64,000 nucleotides of DNA from Ignavibacteriales bacterium. Its GTDB lineage: Bacteria; Bacteroidota; Ignavibacteria; Ignavibacteriales; Melioribacteraceae. Of this stretch, positions 44,995 through 54,547 are shown in pieces. Numbering within the stretch: position 1 is the stretch's first letter; each line of letters begins with the position of its first letter. The notes beneath the pieces are model-generated. The model worked only from the letters and a program-made list of their open reading frames with translations, was not told the DNA's origin and did not search any database. Both the position numbers and the translations under genes were made by a program. The DNA is taken from contig JACKAA010000006.1 of NCBI GenBank assembly GCA_020635275.1, forward strand, positions 62,001 through 126,000. Reading direction: 5' to 3'.

Positions 44995-47769
44995 ATGATT
45001 AAAAAAACATTTTATTTTATAGCAACACTACTTTATTTATATAGCAATATTTTTTCACAAGAAACACAACTATTTTATCTTTCTGGCAAAGATGCAGACT
45101 CACCAATAAATTGGGAATTCATGGTTTCTAAAGGTAGAAATTCAAATAGTTGGAGTACAATTCCAGTTCCATCTAATTGGGAACTTCAAGAATTTGGAGA
45201 ATTTAATTATGGTCATGATAAAAATAAATCTGATGAAATAGGTTTTTATAAATACAATTTTTATACAAAAAAATCTTGGGAGCACAGTAAAATTTTCATC
45301 GTATTTGAAGGTGTTATGACCGATACAGAAGTTAAACTAAATGGAAAAATTTGCGGTCCAATTCATCAAGGAGGATTTTACAGATTTGAATATGATGTAA
45401 CTAATTTGATAAAATTTGATGACAAGAATTTATTAGAAGTAAAAGTTAAAAAAGTTTCGGAAAATGAAAGTATAGAAATAGCTGAACGAAAAAGTGATTA
45501 TTGGGTTTTTGGCGGAATCTTCCGACCGGTTTACTTAAAAATTTTACCAAAAGAATTCATTGAACGAACAGCAATCAACGCTACTCATGACGGTAAATTT
45601 AATATTGATGTTTTCTTATCAAAAATATCTTCAGCCAAAAATGTTAGAGTTCAAGTTGTAAATATAAAGGGAGAAAAAGTAGGAAAAGCTTTTGAAAAGG
45701 AAATTCACAACTCAGAAAATATGGTTACACTTTCATCAATAATTGAAAACCCTAAAACTTGGACAGCAGAAACTCCTAACCTTTATTATGCAGATATTAC
45801 TTTAAGTAAAGATAAACAAATAATTCATACAGTAAGAGAAAGATTTGGTTTTAGAACAATTAAAGTTAGAGAAGGGAAAGGAATTTACCTAAATGATAAA
45901 ATAATTACATTAAAAGGATGCGATAGACATAGTTTTTGGCCAACTACAGGAAGAGCAATAAGCAGAAATAAATGTTTTGATGACGTTATGCTGCTAAAAG
46001 AAATGAATATGAATGCTGTTCGAATGTCTCATTATCCACCAGATACTTATTTCTTAGACCTTTGTGATGAATATGGAATTTATGTTTTAGATGAAGTTGC
46101 CGGTTGGCAGAAACCTTCTTATGATACACCGACAAGCAAGAGATTAATAAAATCAACTGTTACTAGAGATGTTAATCATCCATCAATTTTATTTTGGGAT
46201 AACGGAAATGAAGGCGGATGGAATTATGAAACTGATGATGAATTTTCAAAATATGATCCTCAAAAACGCCGAGTTTTACATCCTTGGGAATTATTTGGTG
46301 GAATTGATACTGATCATTATGAATCTTACGAAAGTGTTCAACAGAAAATGAAATCTGGAAATATATTTATGCCAACAGAACATTTGCATGGTTTATATGA
46401 TGGAGGTCTCGGAGCAGGGCTAAATGATTTTTGGAAACTGATGTGGGGAAATCCTTTAAATGGCGGAATGTTTTTGTGGGTTTTTGCTGATGAAGGTGTT
46501 GTAAGGAATGATAAAAATGGATTTATTGATACCGATGGGAATCATGCTCCAGACGGAATTTTAGGTCCTTTCCATGAAAAGGAAGCAAGCTTTTATACAA
46601 TTAAAGAAATTTGGTCGCCAATTTATATTGAGACTGACAATGCTGAACAATCTAAAAATTTTAATGAAATAGAAATTGAGAACAGATATGATTTTACTAA
46701 TCTAAAAGAATGTAAATTCAAATGGCAGTTAGTTAATTATGCAGATAAAAAATTTCACTCTTCTAAGAATGAAATACTTGCTTCTGGATTTGTGAAAGGC
46801 CCAAATATTGAACCAAGAAGTAATGGAAAATTAAATTTAAATCTCTCTAATAATTATGAAAATGCAGATGCAATTTTTCTAACAGCATATGATTACAATA
46901 ACAAAGAGATTTATACATGGAAATGGAAAATTATTTCTAACAAGAAAATTGTTGATGAATTTATTCAAGCAAGCAAAACTGCTCCTGAACTTATTGAAGA
47001 GAAAAGTGAATATGAAGTAATTACAGAAAACTTCAAATTTAAAATCAGTAAACATAATGGCCAACTAGTATCTGTTAAAAATTTAGACAAAGAATTTTCA
47101 TTTAATAATGGTCCTCAATTTGTTGCTGATATTACAAAAGAAAAAAAATCTAACAATTATCTTCAAATAAAAAATTACGTATCAAAAAATAATCAAGTTA
47201 TTGAAGTTAAAAATCACACCAATTTTGATCAATTAAAATGGACAATTTATAATTCGGGTTGGCTTCAATTAGATTATTCATATACATTAAATGACAGTGT
47301 TAATTACGTAGGTGTTTCATTTGATTATCCTGAAAATAAAATGCTTTCAATGAAATGGTTAGGCAAAGGTCCATACAGAGTTTGGAAAAATAGACTCAAA
47401 GGACAAACCATAGATGTTTGGGAAAATAATTATAAAAACTTTGCCCCAAATACAAATTGGGATTATCCTGAATTTGTTGGATATTTTGCCGATTTTAGCT
47501 GGATAAAATTTGATACTGAAGAAGGGAAAATATCAGTATTAACAGAAGATAAAAATCTTTTTTTTAGAGTATATTCTCAGAAAGATGGTGAGGAACCAAG
47601 GCACACAAAAATGATTTGGCCAGAAGGTGATATTTCATTTCTTCATGCAATCCCACCCATCGGTACAAAATTTCATAAAGCAGCAGATTTAGGCCCGAGT
47701 GGCCATAATACAAAAATGGAAGGTACATATTCGGCAACTCTTTATTTCTATTTTGGAGAATTAAACTAA
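44995..47769 (+). CDS. GH2 family glycoside hydrolase (beta-galactosidase/glucuronidase-like)
   Basis: 924 aa with a signal peptide (about 1-21, NIFSQ). The order is the sugar-binding domain (VPSNWELQEFGEFNYG, about 58-180), immunoglobulin-like domain, and TIM barrel beginning LKGCDRHSFWPTTGR. The acid/base is in NGNEGGW (Glu406) and the probable nucleophile is Glu462 in PTEHLHG. A C-terminal beta-galactosidase small-chain-like sandwich (about 680-924) completes the protein. GH2 covers beta-galactosidases, beta-glucuronidases and alpha-L-arabinopyranosidases, and I cannot decide among them. It lies 2 bp before the third rhamnosidase, implying translational coupling. Confidence 0.92.
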   Translation: MIKKTFYFIATLLYLYSNIFSQETQLFYLSGKDADSPINWEFMVSKGRNSNSWSTIPVPSNWELQEFGEFNYGHDKNKSDEIGFYKYNFYTKKSWEHSKIFIVFEGVMTDTEVKLNGKICGPIHQGGFYRFEYDVTNLIKFDDKNLLEVKVKKVSENESIEIAERKSDYWVFGGIFRPVYLKILPKEFIERTAINATHDGKFNIDVFLSKISSAKNVRVQVVNIKGEKVGKAFEKEIHNSENMVTLSSIIENPKTWTAETPNLYYADITLSKDKQIIHTVRERFGFRTIKVREGKGIYLNDKIITLKGCDRHSFWPTTGRAISRNKCFDDVMLLKEMNMNAVRMSHYPPDTYFLDLCDEYGIYVLDEVAGWQKPSYDTPTSKRLIKSTVTRDVNHPSILFWDNGNEGGWNYETDDEFSKYDPQKRRVLHPWELFGGIDTDHYESYESVQQKMKSGNIFMPTEHLHGLYDGGLGAGLNDFWKLMWGNPLNGGMFLWVFADEGVVRNDKNGFIDTDGNHAPDGILGPFHEKEASFYTIKEIWSPIYIETDNAEQSKNFNEIEIENRYDFTNLKECKFKWQLVNYADKKFHSSKNEILASGFVKGPNIEPRSNGKLNLNLSNNYENADAIFLTAYDYNNKEIYTWKWKIISNKKIVDEFIQASKTAPELIEEKSEYEVITENFKFKISKHNGQLVSVKNLDKEFSFNNGPQFVADITKEKKSNNYLQIKNYVSKNNQVIEVKNHTNFDQLKWTIYNSGWLQLDYSYTLNDSVNYVGVSFDYPENKMLSMKWLGKGPYRVWKNRLKGQTIDVWENNYKNFAPNTNWDYPEFVGYFADFSWIKFDTEEGKISVLTEDKNLFFRVYSQKDGEEPRHTKMIWPEGDISFLHAIPPIGTKFHKAADLGPSGHNTKMEGTYSATLYFYFGELN

Positions 47770-47771
47770 AA

Positions 47772-50054
47772 ATGAAAAAATTTGAAATACTAATCACACT
47801 AGCTTTTTTAAGCTTTTTATTAAATAGCTGTAGTAAATTTATTAATGAGTCACCTCAAGGTTTGATGGTTAATTTATTACGTTATCCTGAAAAAGCAGTT
47901 ATTACAGATTCAAATCCTGAATTTAGCTGGATTGTTCCTAATACAATTTTCAAGCAAACTGCGTATAGAATTTTGGTGGCATCAGAAGAAAATTTGATAA
48001 AGAATAATAAAGGAGATTTTTGGGATTCAGGCAAAACAAATTCTGATAAATCTGTTAGCATTAGCTATAACGGAAAATCACTTGAATCAAAAAAATCATA
48101 TTTCTGGAAAGTAAAAATTTGGGATAGTGTAGGAAAGGAAAGTGATTTTAGCGAATCTCAAAAATTTATAACTTCAGATTTATCTGCCAAAAAGTTATGG
48201 CCCGGACAAAGTGAATTTGTAAAAATTGATGACAGCACTTGGATTTCAGAAAATCGGCAAACTGCAACTTTTCACAAAATAGCTCCAACAGATTCAAAGC
48301 AAATTGACTCAAATAAATATTTTACAGATTTTGGAAAAGCAGCATTTGGTACGCTTGAAATTTCAGTAAACTCAAATGAAGAAAATGATTCAATAATAGT
48401 TTATTTGGGTGAAAGAAAAAATAATGATTACACTGTTAATAAAAATCCCGGAAGATCAAATATTGGATTTGGGAAATTTATAGTAAAGCTTAATAAAGGA
48501 TTGCATAATTATAAAATTGAAATTCCAAAACATCATTCTAATTCACCTAATCATCAAGAATTGGCTCCATTTTATCCGGAAGTGTTGCCATTCAGATTTG
48601 TTGAAATTAATTCAAATAATAAGTTTGAAGTAAAGAAAATTCAGCAGCTTGCTCTATTTTATCCTTTTGATGATTCCACTTCATGTTTTAAAAGTTCGAA
48701 TAAAAATCTTAACAAAATTTGGGACTTATGTAAATACAGTTTAAAAGCAACTCCATTTCTTGGAGTTTATGCAGATGGTAACAGGGAAAGAATGCCGTAC
48801 GAAGCTGATTCTTATATTCAACAGCTTGGACATTATTCAGTGGATAGGGAATACTCAATTGCAAGATATACAAATAGTTTTCTTATTTATAATCCTGCTT
48901 GGCCAACAGAGTGGCAAATGCATACTGTTTTAATTGCTTGGGAAGATTATATGTATTCCGGCGATGAATCTTTCCTTGCTAAAAATTATGATGTTTTGAA
49001 AAATAAAACTCTTATTGCTCTTGAAAGAGATGATGGACTTATAAGCACTACAACCGGAAAAGTAACTGAAGAATTTTTGAAGAGTATTAATTTAGAAGGA
49101 AAAAAAATAACTGACATTGTTGATTGGCCAAAAGGGACGCCAAAAGGTGAAACTCAAGCTGGCAATGCTGGTCCGACACCTGAAGGTGAAAGAGATGGTT
49201 ACGTTTTTACTAGTATCAATACGGTTGTAAATGCTTTTCATTATAGATCATTAGTTATATTATCAAAAATTGCAAAGGTGTTAAATAAGGAAGATGATGA
49301 ATTATTTTTTAATGAAAGAGCAGAAAAGGTTAAACATAGTATTTTGACCAAATTATTTGATATTAAGAAAGGATTATTTATTGATGGTGAAGGAACAGAT
49401 CATAGTAGTCTTCATGCTAATATATTTCCATTAGCATTTAATATTATACCGGATCAAAGCACAAATAAAATAATAGAATTTATAAAAAGTAAGGGAATGG
49501 CTTGCAGTGTTTACGGTGCTCAATATTTATTGGATGCACTCTTTAATTTGGGCGAAGCAGAATATGCAATTTCTTTAATAACTTCTGAAAGTAAAAGAAG
49601 TTGGATGAATATGATTAATGTCGGTTCAACAATGACAACCGAAGCTTGGGATGAATATTATAAACCAAATTTAACTTGGAATCACGCTTGGGGTTCTGCT
49701 CCGGCAAATATTATTGTTAGAAGACTTGCTGGGATTAAACCAAATGAAGCCGGATTTAAAACTTTTGCGATTGTTCCACAACCTGGTAATTTAAAAGAAA
49801 TAAATTTGAAAACTCCATCTATTCGAGGTGAAATAAATTATGAATTACAAGCTGAACAAAACAAATGTGAATTGAATATTACAGTTCCAGGGAATAGTGA
49901 AGCTTATTTATATCTTCCGTTAAAATTTCAAAAAGTTATTATTGATGAGAAATCAGAAGTAAGTAATAAATCAGAATATAAATTTGGAGAAGAAAGAAAA
50001 ATATTTATACTTCAAAGTGGAGAGCATAAAATAGTTGCAGAGTATAATAATTAA
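47772..50054 (+). CDS. GH78-related family protein, compact form
   Basis: 760 aa lipoprotein (LLNSC near residue 20). An N-terminal Fn3-like domain (NPEFSWIVPN, SYFWKVKIWDS) and a C-terminal (alpha/alpha)6 barrel with final sandwich follow the GH78 plan. The acid region reads DGNRERMPYEAD (residues 335-346) instead of CPQRDER. It lacks the extended N domain, chitobiase-C and PA14 modules of the two larger paralogues. WEDYMYSGDESFL, MNVGSTMTTEAWDE-like and HAWGSAPANIIVR segments support the family. It may accept a different terminal sugar. It is the last gene of the long plus-strand run and ends opposite the HEAT-repeat gene across 173 bp. Confidence 0.85.
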   Translation: MKKFEILITLAFLSFLLNSCSKFINESPQGLMVNLLRYPEKAVITDSNPEFSWIVPNTIFKQTAYRILVASEENLIKNNKGDFWDSGKTNSDKSVSISYNGKSLESKKSYFWKVKIWDSVGKESDFSESQKFITSDLSAKKLWPGQSEFVKIDDSTWISENRQTATFHKIAPTDSKQIDSNKYFTDFGKAAFGTLEISVNSNEENDSIIVYLGERKNNDYTVNKNPGRSNIGFGKFIVKLNKGLHNYKIEIPKHHSNSPNHQELAPFYPEVLPFRFVEINSNNKFEVKKIQQLALFYPFDDSTSCFKSSNKNLNKIWDLCKYSLKATPFLGVYADGNRERMPYEADSYIQQLGHYSVDREYSIARYTNSFLIYNPAWPTEWQMHTVLIAWEDYMYSGDESFLAKNYDVLKNKTLIALERDDGLISTTTGKVTEEFLKSINLEGKKITDIVDWPKGTPKGETQAGNAGPTPEGERDGYVFTSINTVVNAFHYRSLVILSKIAKVLNKEDDELFFNERAEKVKHSILTKLFDIKKGLFIDGEGTDHSSLHANIFPLAFNIIPDQSTNKIIEFIKSKGMACSVYGAQYLLDALFNLGEAEYAISLITSESKRSWMNMINVGSTMTTEAWDEYYKPNLTWNHAWGSAPANIIVRRLAGIKPNEAGFKTFAIVPQPGNLKEINLKTPSIRGEINYELQAEQNKCELNITVPGNSEAYLYLPLKFQKVIIDEKSEVSNKSEYKFGEERKIFILQSGEHKIVAEYNN

Positions 50055-50090
50055 ATAATTTTCATTTTCTTTTTAATTATAAAATAAACT

Positions 50091-50172
50091 GTCATGCTGA
50101 ATCCCCAATAAAGTAAGGGACAGGTTTATTTCAGCATCTTGACTTAAGATTCCGAAACAAGTTCGGAATGAC
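50091..50172. repeat. 82-bp double-hairpin repeat between convergent genes
   Basis: The element starts GTCATGCTGAAT and ends GTTCGGAATGAC. Hairpin one has arms ATGCTGAA and TTCAGCAT around a longer loop; hairpin two has arms ATTCCGAA and TTCGGAAT. The ends GTCAT/ATGAC are inverted. It is the same repeat type as 3310-3372, lies between two gene 3' ends, and may act as a bidirectional transcript terminator or mRNA-end stabiliser. Confidence 0.85.
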
Positions 50173-50227
50173 TATTCTAAAAATCTAATATTGTGAAATT
50201 TCTAAATAATTTTATTTGTCAATTACT

Positions 50228-52315
50228 TTATTTATTCCTCTCAACATATCTATCAATTGCATTTAACAATTCATTATTCTTTGTTTGAAATTTTTCATCT
50301 TTAATTTGACTTAAAAAATATTTGACATATTCTTTAACTCTTTCCGGATTAGTAGGAAATAAATGCCAGGAAACCCTATTAATTCCGTTATCAACTGTCT
50401 CTTTAACATCTGATTGGTTTATATAATTTTTTATTACATCCAAAGATTCAAATGTATCAAGATGACCAATTGCATCAAGTGCAATATTTTTTTCGTTGCT
50501 TGTTTTAGATAATTCTAATGATTTTTTATAAAGTTCAACTTTTTGCTGAACTGATAAATCACTATCCATTTCAATAAAATTTGTGAAACCTTTTAGTGCT
50601 GCACTTTGAACTTCATCATTAGAATTTTGAGCTGTTGTTAAAAGCAATTCTCTAGGTTTTGCATTTTGCCACATTGAAAGTCCGGTAATAGCAGCAATTT
50701 TAATTTCAGTGTTGTTGTTATTTATTTCATTTACTAAAATATTATAAGCGTTCTCGCTTTTGGTTTGTCCAAGTATTCTTAAAAATGATGATTTATCATT
50801 TACATTTTCACTTTTTTGAAATGAAGAAATTATTATTTGAGTATGATTCTCTGATGGTTCATATTTTTTCATAATAGTAGTGATTGTGTATTCAACTTTT
50901 CTTTTATCTGAATTGTCATTTTGCTGTTCTAAAATATTAATCAATTTATCAATGTTATTAAGCGATGCAATTTCACCAATTGTTTTAAATGCTTCATTTC
51001 TAACTAATCTATTTTCCGATTTAGTTAATGCCAGCATCTGATTTAAAGCTGAGGAAATACCTCTTATTCCGACAGATTCAATAAGAATAATTTTTATATT
51101 TTCATCAGAAGAATTGATTCTTGAAATTATTTCATCATCTACACCGTTGTTATTTAGTAAATTTAAAGAATTTAGGGCAGCATCAGCTTCTGTGCCGGAT
51201 TTGTCGGCAGCAATTTTTGCCAAGTTAATAACATCAGTTTTATCGCCAATAGTTGATAGCGTTTTGATTGCAGCAATCCTTACTAATTCAGTATCAGAAT
51301 TTAACAAAGGCAGAATTTTAGATTTAATTTCTTTATCACCGATTTCTTCAAAAATTCCAAGTAATTGAATTTGATTTGCCGGATTTAAATCATTTAGGAG
51401 ATCAGCAAATTCTGAAAGTTCATTGATTTTATCTAAATCCCTAATTTTTGAGATTGGTATTGATTTGAGTTCATCCGGTTCATTTTTAATTCTAGCTAAT
51501 ATTTCTTCTTCAATATTTTTTGAAGAGTTGATAATTCCCTTTAGCGCGGCTTGTTTAACTGGAAAAGAAGCATTCTTGTTTTGGTAAATTTCGTTATAGG
51601 CATCATAAGCATTTTCAAATCTATTCTGATTGAATAAATTATCAATACAATTTAGATATGAATCGAATGCAACGTTTCTAAGTTGAATATCTTTATCATT
51701 AAGATGCTTGCTTAAATAAAGAATACATTTATCACTGCCAATTTCACCTAATGCAGAAGCTGCGGCAATAGATAAGTCCGAATTATTATCATCAATTAAA
51801 TTAGAAATAGGCTGAGCAGCTTTAACAGTTTTTCTAAATCCTAATGAATTTATAATTCCAATTTGAGTTTTTGAGGATGTTTTTCCCAAAGCATCAATAA
51901 GTAGATCATCAACTAATGAGCTTTGAATTTCTTCAATTGCATATCTAGCTAAATCACTTAGTTTTTCATCTGTTATATAATCTTTAAGTTCATTGGCAGT
52001 TTTTTCTGTACCTGCAATTCTTAATTGTCGGCTAGCAAATTGTTTAGCATCAAAAGTAACATCTGATTTGAAAAATTGAATTAGTTCAGTTTCAACAGAT
52101 GCTCTTTTATTCTCATTTGTTAATGCTTCAACAACAATTTGATTTACTTTTGTAAGTTCACTTCTATCGTCTCCAATATTATAATTACTTATAGATTTAA
52201 GTAATTCATTTGGGATTTCTTGAGCATTTAATTGAGCTGATAGAATTAGAATGCCTACAAATAGAAAACTAATTTTGACTTTATTTAATTTGAAATAACC
52301 ATTTAATTTCTGCAT
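50228..52315 (-). CDS. Secreted HEAT-repeat protein
   Basis: 695 aa with a signal peptide (about 1-31, ILILSAQLNAQ). From residue about 90 onward, 12 or more helical repeats of the HEAT type are visible, e.g. DDNNSDLSIAAASALGEIGS, SDTELVRIAAIKTLSTIGDK and SENRLVRNEAFKTIGEIAS. They form a superhelical protein-interaction scaffold with no catalytic site seen. Exported HEAT proteins often accompany ThuA and Gfo/Idh/MocA genes, as here, where it follows them by 44 bp on the minus strand. Its role could be to scaffold or dock the exported oxidoreductase. Confidence 0.9.
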   Translation of the reverse strand: MQKLNGYFKLNKVKISFLFVGILILSAQLNAQEIPNELLKSISNYNIGDDRSELTKVNQIVVEALTNENKRASVETELIQFFKSDVTFDAKQFASRQLRIAGTEKTANELKDYITDEKLSDLARYAIEEIQSSLVDDLLIDALGKTSSKTQIGIINSLGFRKTVKAAQPISNLIDDNNSDLSIAAASALGEIGSDKCILYLSKHLNDKDIQLRNVAFDSYLNCIDNLFNQNRFENAYDAYNEIYQNKNASFPVKQAALKGIINSSKNIEEEILARIKNEPDELKSIPISKIRDLDKINELSEFADLLNDLNPANQIQLLGIFEEIGDKEIKSKILPLLNSDTELVRIAAIKTLSTIGDKTDVINLAKIAADKSGTEADAALNSLNLLNNNGVDDEIISRINSSDENIKIILIESVGIRGISSALNQMLALTKSENRLVRNEAFKTIGEIASLNNIDKLINILEQQNDNSDKRKVEYTITTIMKKYEPSENHTQIIISSFQKSENVNDKSSFLRILGQTKSENAYNILVNEINNNNTEIKIAAITGLSMWQNAKPRELLLTTAQNSNDEVQSAALKGFTNFIEMDSDLSVQQKVELYKKSLELSKTSNEKNIALDAIGHLDTFESLDVIKNYINQSDVKETVDNGINRVSWHLFPTNPERVKEYVKYFLSQIKDEKFQTKNNELLNAIDRYVERNK

Positions 52316-52359
52316 TTAACTTCCTCAAAAGTTCTATTTCAATAAATTATTTATCTACT

Positions 52360-53676
52360 TTAAATATGATAAGGACTTCTCATTGGCCTTCCCAAAAGTC
52401 TTGATGCAACCGGATCACCAATAATTTCTTCTGTCTCTGGATTAAATTTAATTTTTCTTCCTAACAACATTGAAATTTGACCTAAATGACCCGGCGAAAC
52501 AGATCTATGTGCATTTTCAACTGGAGCAATAGTTTCTTGTCTGCTTCTAACACAATCTAAAAAGTTTCTAACATGTCCGGGTGATTTTAATAAGTGCACT
52601 TCGTTTGGTTTTATAGTATCATTTAGTATTAGTTTATTACTAGAATCTAAACTTTCACCTCTATCAACCCAAATCCAGCCTTCGTCTCCAATCCATTTGG
52701 TTCCACTTCTGCCATTGCAAATATCTTTGTGTCCTCCGGCAAGTATCATTTTCAAGCCGTCAGCATATTTAGTTTCAACTCTATATCTGGTTGCTGTATT
52801 CCAAAGACCGGTTTTAGGATATTCTCCAACTCCCGATATTTCAACCGGTCCAGTTTTTTCAATTCCTAATCCCCAATGTGCAATGTCGCCATGATGTCCA
52901 ATCCAATCTAATAATTGTCCGCCGCCATAATCTAAGTTCCATCTCCAACTTTTATGAACTCTTGCAGAAGCATAAGGAGCTAAAGGTGCCGGGCCTAACC
53001 ATGTTTCATAATCCAATTCTTTTGGAGGGGCAGTAATTATATCATTACCTCCAAAATCTGAATTTCCCGCTGGAAGTCCAACCTCAACAGTGTGCACTTT
53101 ACCAATTCTTCCGTTTCTTACTAACTCACATGCAAAACGGAAATGATTTTGAGATCTTTGCCAACTGCCGGTTTGCCAAATTCTGCCATATCTTTCAACA
53201 GCATCACAAATTGCTCTGCCTTCCATTAAATTATGTGAAAGAGGTTTTTCTCCATAAACATCTTTTCCGGCCTTTAATGCAGCTATTGATAATATTCCAT
53301 GCCAATGATCGGGAACTGCAATTGAAACAACATCAATATCTTTTCTTTCAAGTAATTCTTCATATTTATGGTAGGTTGCACAATCTTTATTCCCGTAAAA
53401 AGTATCAACTTTATTTTTAGCTTCCAATAAATGGTTTTTATCAATATCACAAACAGCAACCACAACTGCATCAGTTTCATGTAAAAACATATTCATATTC
53501 CAAGGTCCTTGCCAACCAAGTCCAATACAGCCAACTCTAATTTTATCACTTGGAGCAATTTGTTTATCCTTACCAATAATTTTTGATGGAATTATGTAGG
53601 GAAATGCAGTCAATGCCGCAATTGTGCTGGCACTTTTTTTAATAAAGTTGCGTCTGCTAAAATATTTATTACTCAT
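52360..53676 (-). CDS. Tat-exported Gfo/Idh/MocA oxidoreductase
   Basis: 438 aa. SRRNFIKKSAS with a following hydrophobic segment is a Tat leader. The Rossmann start is VGCIGLGWQGPW and DVYGEKPLSHN carries the EKP motif. PDHWHGILS and GGQLLDWIGHHGDIAHWGLG lie in the substrate domain, and the His residues there are likely catalytic. This sequence pattern is the large secreted subgroup common in Bacteroidota and Planctomycetota. Unlike the 11933 paralogue it has no cysteine cluster. It is sandwiched between ThuA (32 bp upstream) and HEAT (44 bp downstream), a recurring trio, and probably acts on glycosides in the periplasm. Confidence 0.93.
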   Translation of the reverse strand: MSNKYFSRRNFIKKSASTIAALTAFPYIIPSKIIGKDKQIAPSDKIRVGCIGLGWQGPWNMNMFLHETDAVVVAVCDIDKNHLLEAKNKVDTFYGNKDCATYHKYEELLERKDIDVVSIAVPDHWHGILSIAALKAGKDVYGEKPLSHNLMEGRAICDAVERYGRIWQTGSWQRSQNHFRFACELVRNGRIGKVHTVEVGLPAGNSDFGGNDIITAPPKELDYETWLGPAPLAPYASARVHKSWRWNLDYGGGQLLDWIGHHGDIAHWGLGIEKTGPVEISGVGEYPKTGLWNTATRYRVETKYADGLKMILAGGHKDICNGRSGTKWIGDEGWIWVDRGESLDSSNKLILNDTIKPNEVHLLKSPGHVRNFLDCVRSRQETIAPVENAHRSVSPGHLGQISMLLGRKIKFNPETEEIIGDPVASRLLGRPMRSPYHI

Positions 53677-53708
53677 TTCAATCCTTAGATTTATAAAATT
53701 TTTTTAAT

Positions 53709-54443
53709 TTACTTTACTGCCCAGAGAATTCCTCTTTTTAATATTTCTAAAACTTCAGGAGTTTCGAAATCTTTCATTGAATGTCCAACAGAAGAATAAA
53801 AAACTTTACCTTTTCCAAAATTCTTTTTCCATACTACAGGCATCACAACACCTTCAACCCAATCAGCATGTTCACCAGAAAATGTAGTGGTTGCCAAAAC
53901 TTCAACCGCCGGATCAACTAACATATAATATTGTTCAGAATGTACAGTAAAATCTGCAATACCTTTAGTTATTGGGTCATCATGATTTTTAATGTTAACC
54001 GTAAAATCAATTTGTCCGCCCGGATGAGCTGTAAATTGCCCTCCGACCATAAATAAATAATTTGTGTTTGATCTGAAAGCATCACCTAATCCGCCGTGAT
54101 AACCTGCAATTCCAACACCATTTTTAACTGCATTCGTTAATCCTTTTTCCTGTTCACCGGTTAGTTGTCCCATTGTCCAAGTTTGAACTATTAAATCAAA
54201 TTCCGTCATTTTTGCAGAATCAGCATATATTTCAAGTGAATTTGATACGGTTACATCAAAACCTTGCTCCTGCAGCCATGGTAAAATCAAATCTTTAAAT
54301 TCTTTTGGCTGATGACCTTCCCAACCACCATAAACTAAAAGGACTTTTTTTTGTTGATTTGGATTTGAAATTGCAAAAACTGATGTAAAGACAAATAAAA
54401 GGACTGAAATTAAAAGGAGTAAATGATTAGTTAGAAGTTTCAT
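53709..54443 (-). CDS. ThuA-like domain protein, secreted
   Basis: 244 aa with a signal peptide (about 1-24, VFTSVFAIS). ThuA features: KVLLVYGGWEGHQPKEF, VGIAGYHGGLGDAF, MVGGQFTAHPG, HSEQYYMLVDP and VFYSSVGHS. ThuA belongs to the class I glutamine amidotransferase-like fold. In rhizobia it is linked to trehalose/sucrose use through 3-keto intermediates. Here it is first in a three-gene minus-strand operon with an exported oxidoreductase and a HEAT protein, and its gene is divergent from a GDPD gene. A role in processing 3-keto glycosides is the best guess. Confidence 0.9.
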   Translation of the reverse strand: MKLLTNHLLLLISVLLFVFTSVFAISNPNQQKKVLLVYGGWEGHQPKEFKDLILPWLQEQGFDVTVSNSLEIYADSAKMTEFDLIVQTWTMGQLTGEQEKGLTNAVKNGVGIAGYHGGLGDAFRSNTNYLFMVGGQFTAHPGGQIDFTVNIKNHDDPITKGIADFTVHSEQYYMLVDPAVEVLATTTFSGEHADWVEGVVMPVVWKKNFGKGKVFYSSVGHSMKDFETPEVLEILKRGILWAVK

Positions 54444-54547
54444 AAATCTCCTAAATTAAATTTGAAATGATAATTTTGTTAAAAGAATTATACAAAAATA
54501 TAATTCTTAGAAAAAATACTTTTGTAAGTTACATATTTTTTTTGATA

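Noticed and set aside
7371..50054. Ulvan or fucoidan utilisation locus
   Set aside because: No sulfatase and no recognisable ulvan lyase or unsaturated glucuronyl hydrolase was seen, although rhamnosidases are many.
53130..53420. 96-aa plus-strand ORF and similar ORFs at 38780-39118, 26843-27172 and 62703-63002
   Set aside because: They lie antisense to clear enzyme genes, have no recognisable motif or ribosome-binding site and unnatural composition.
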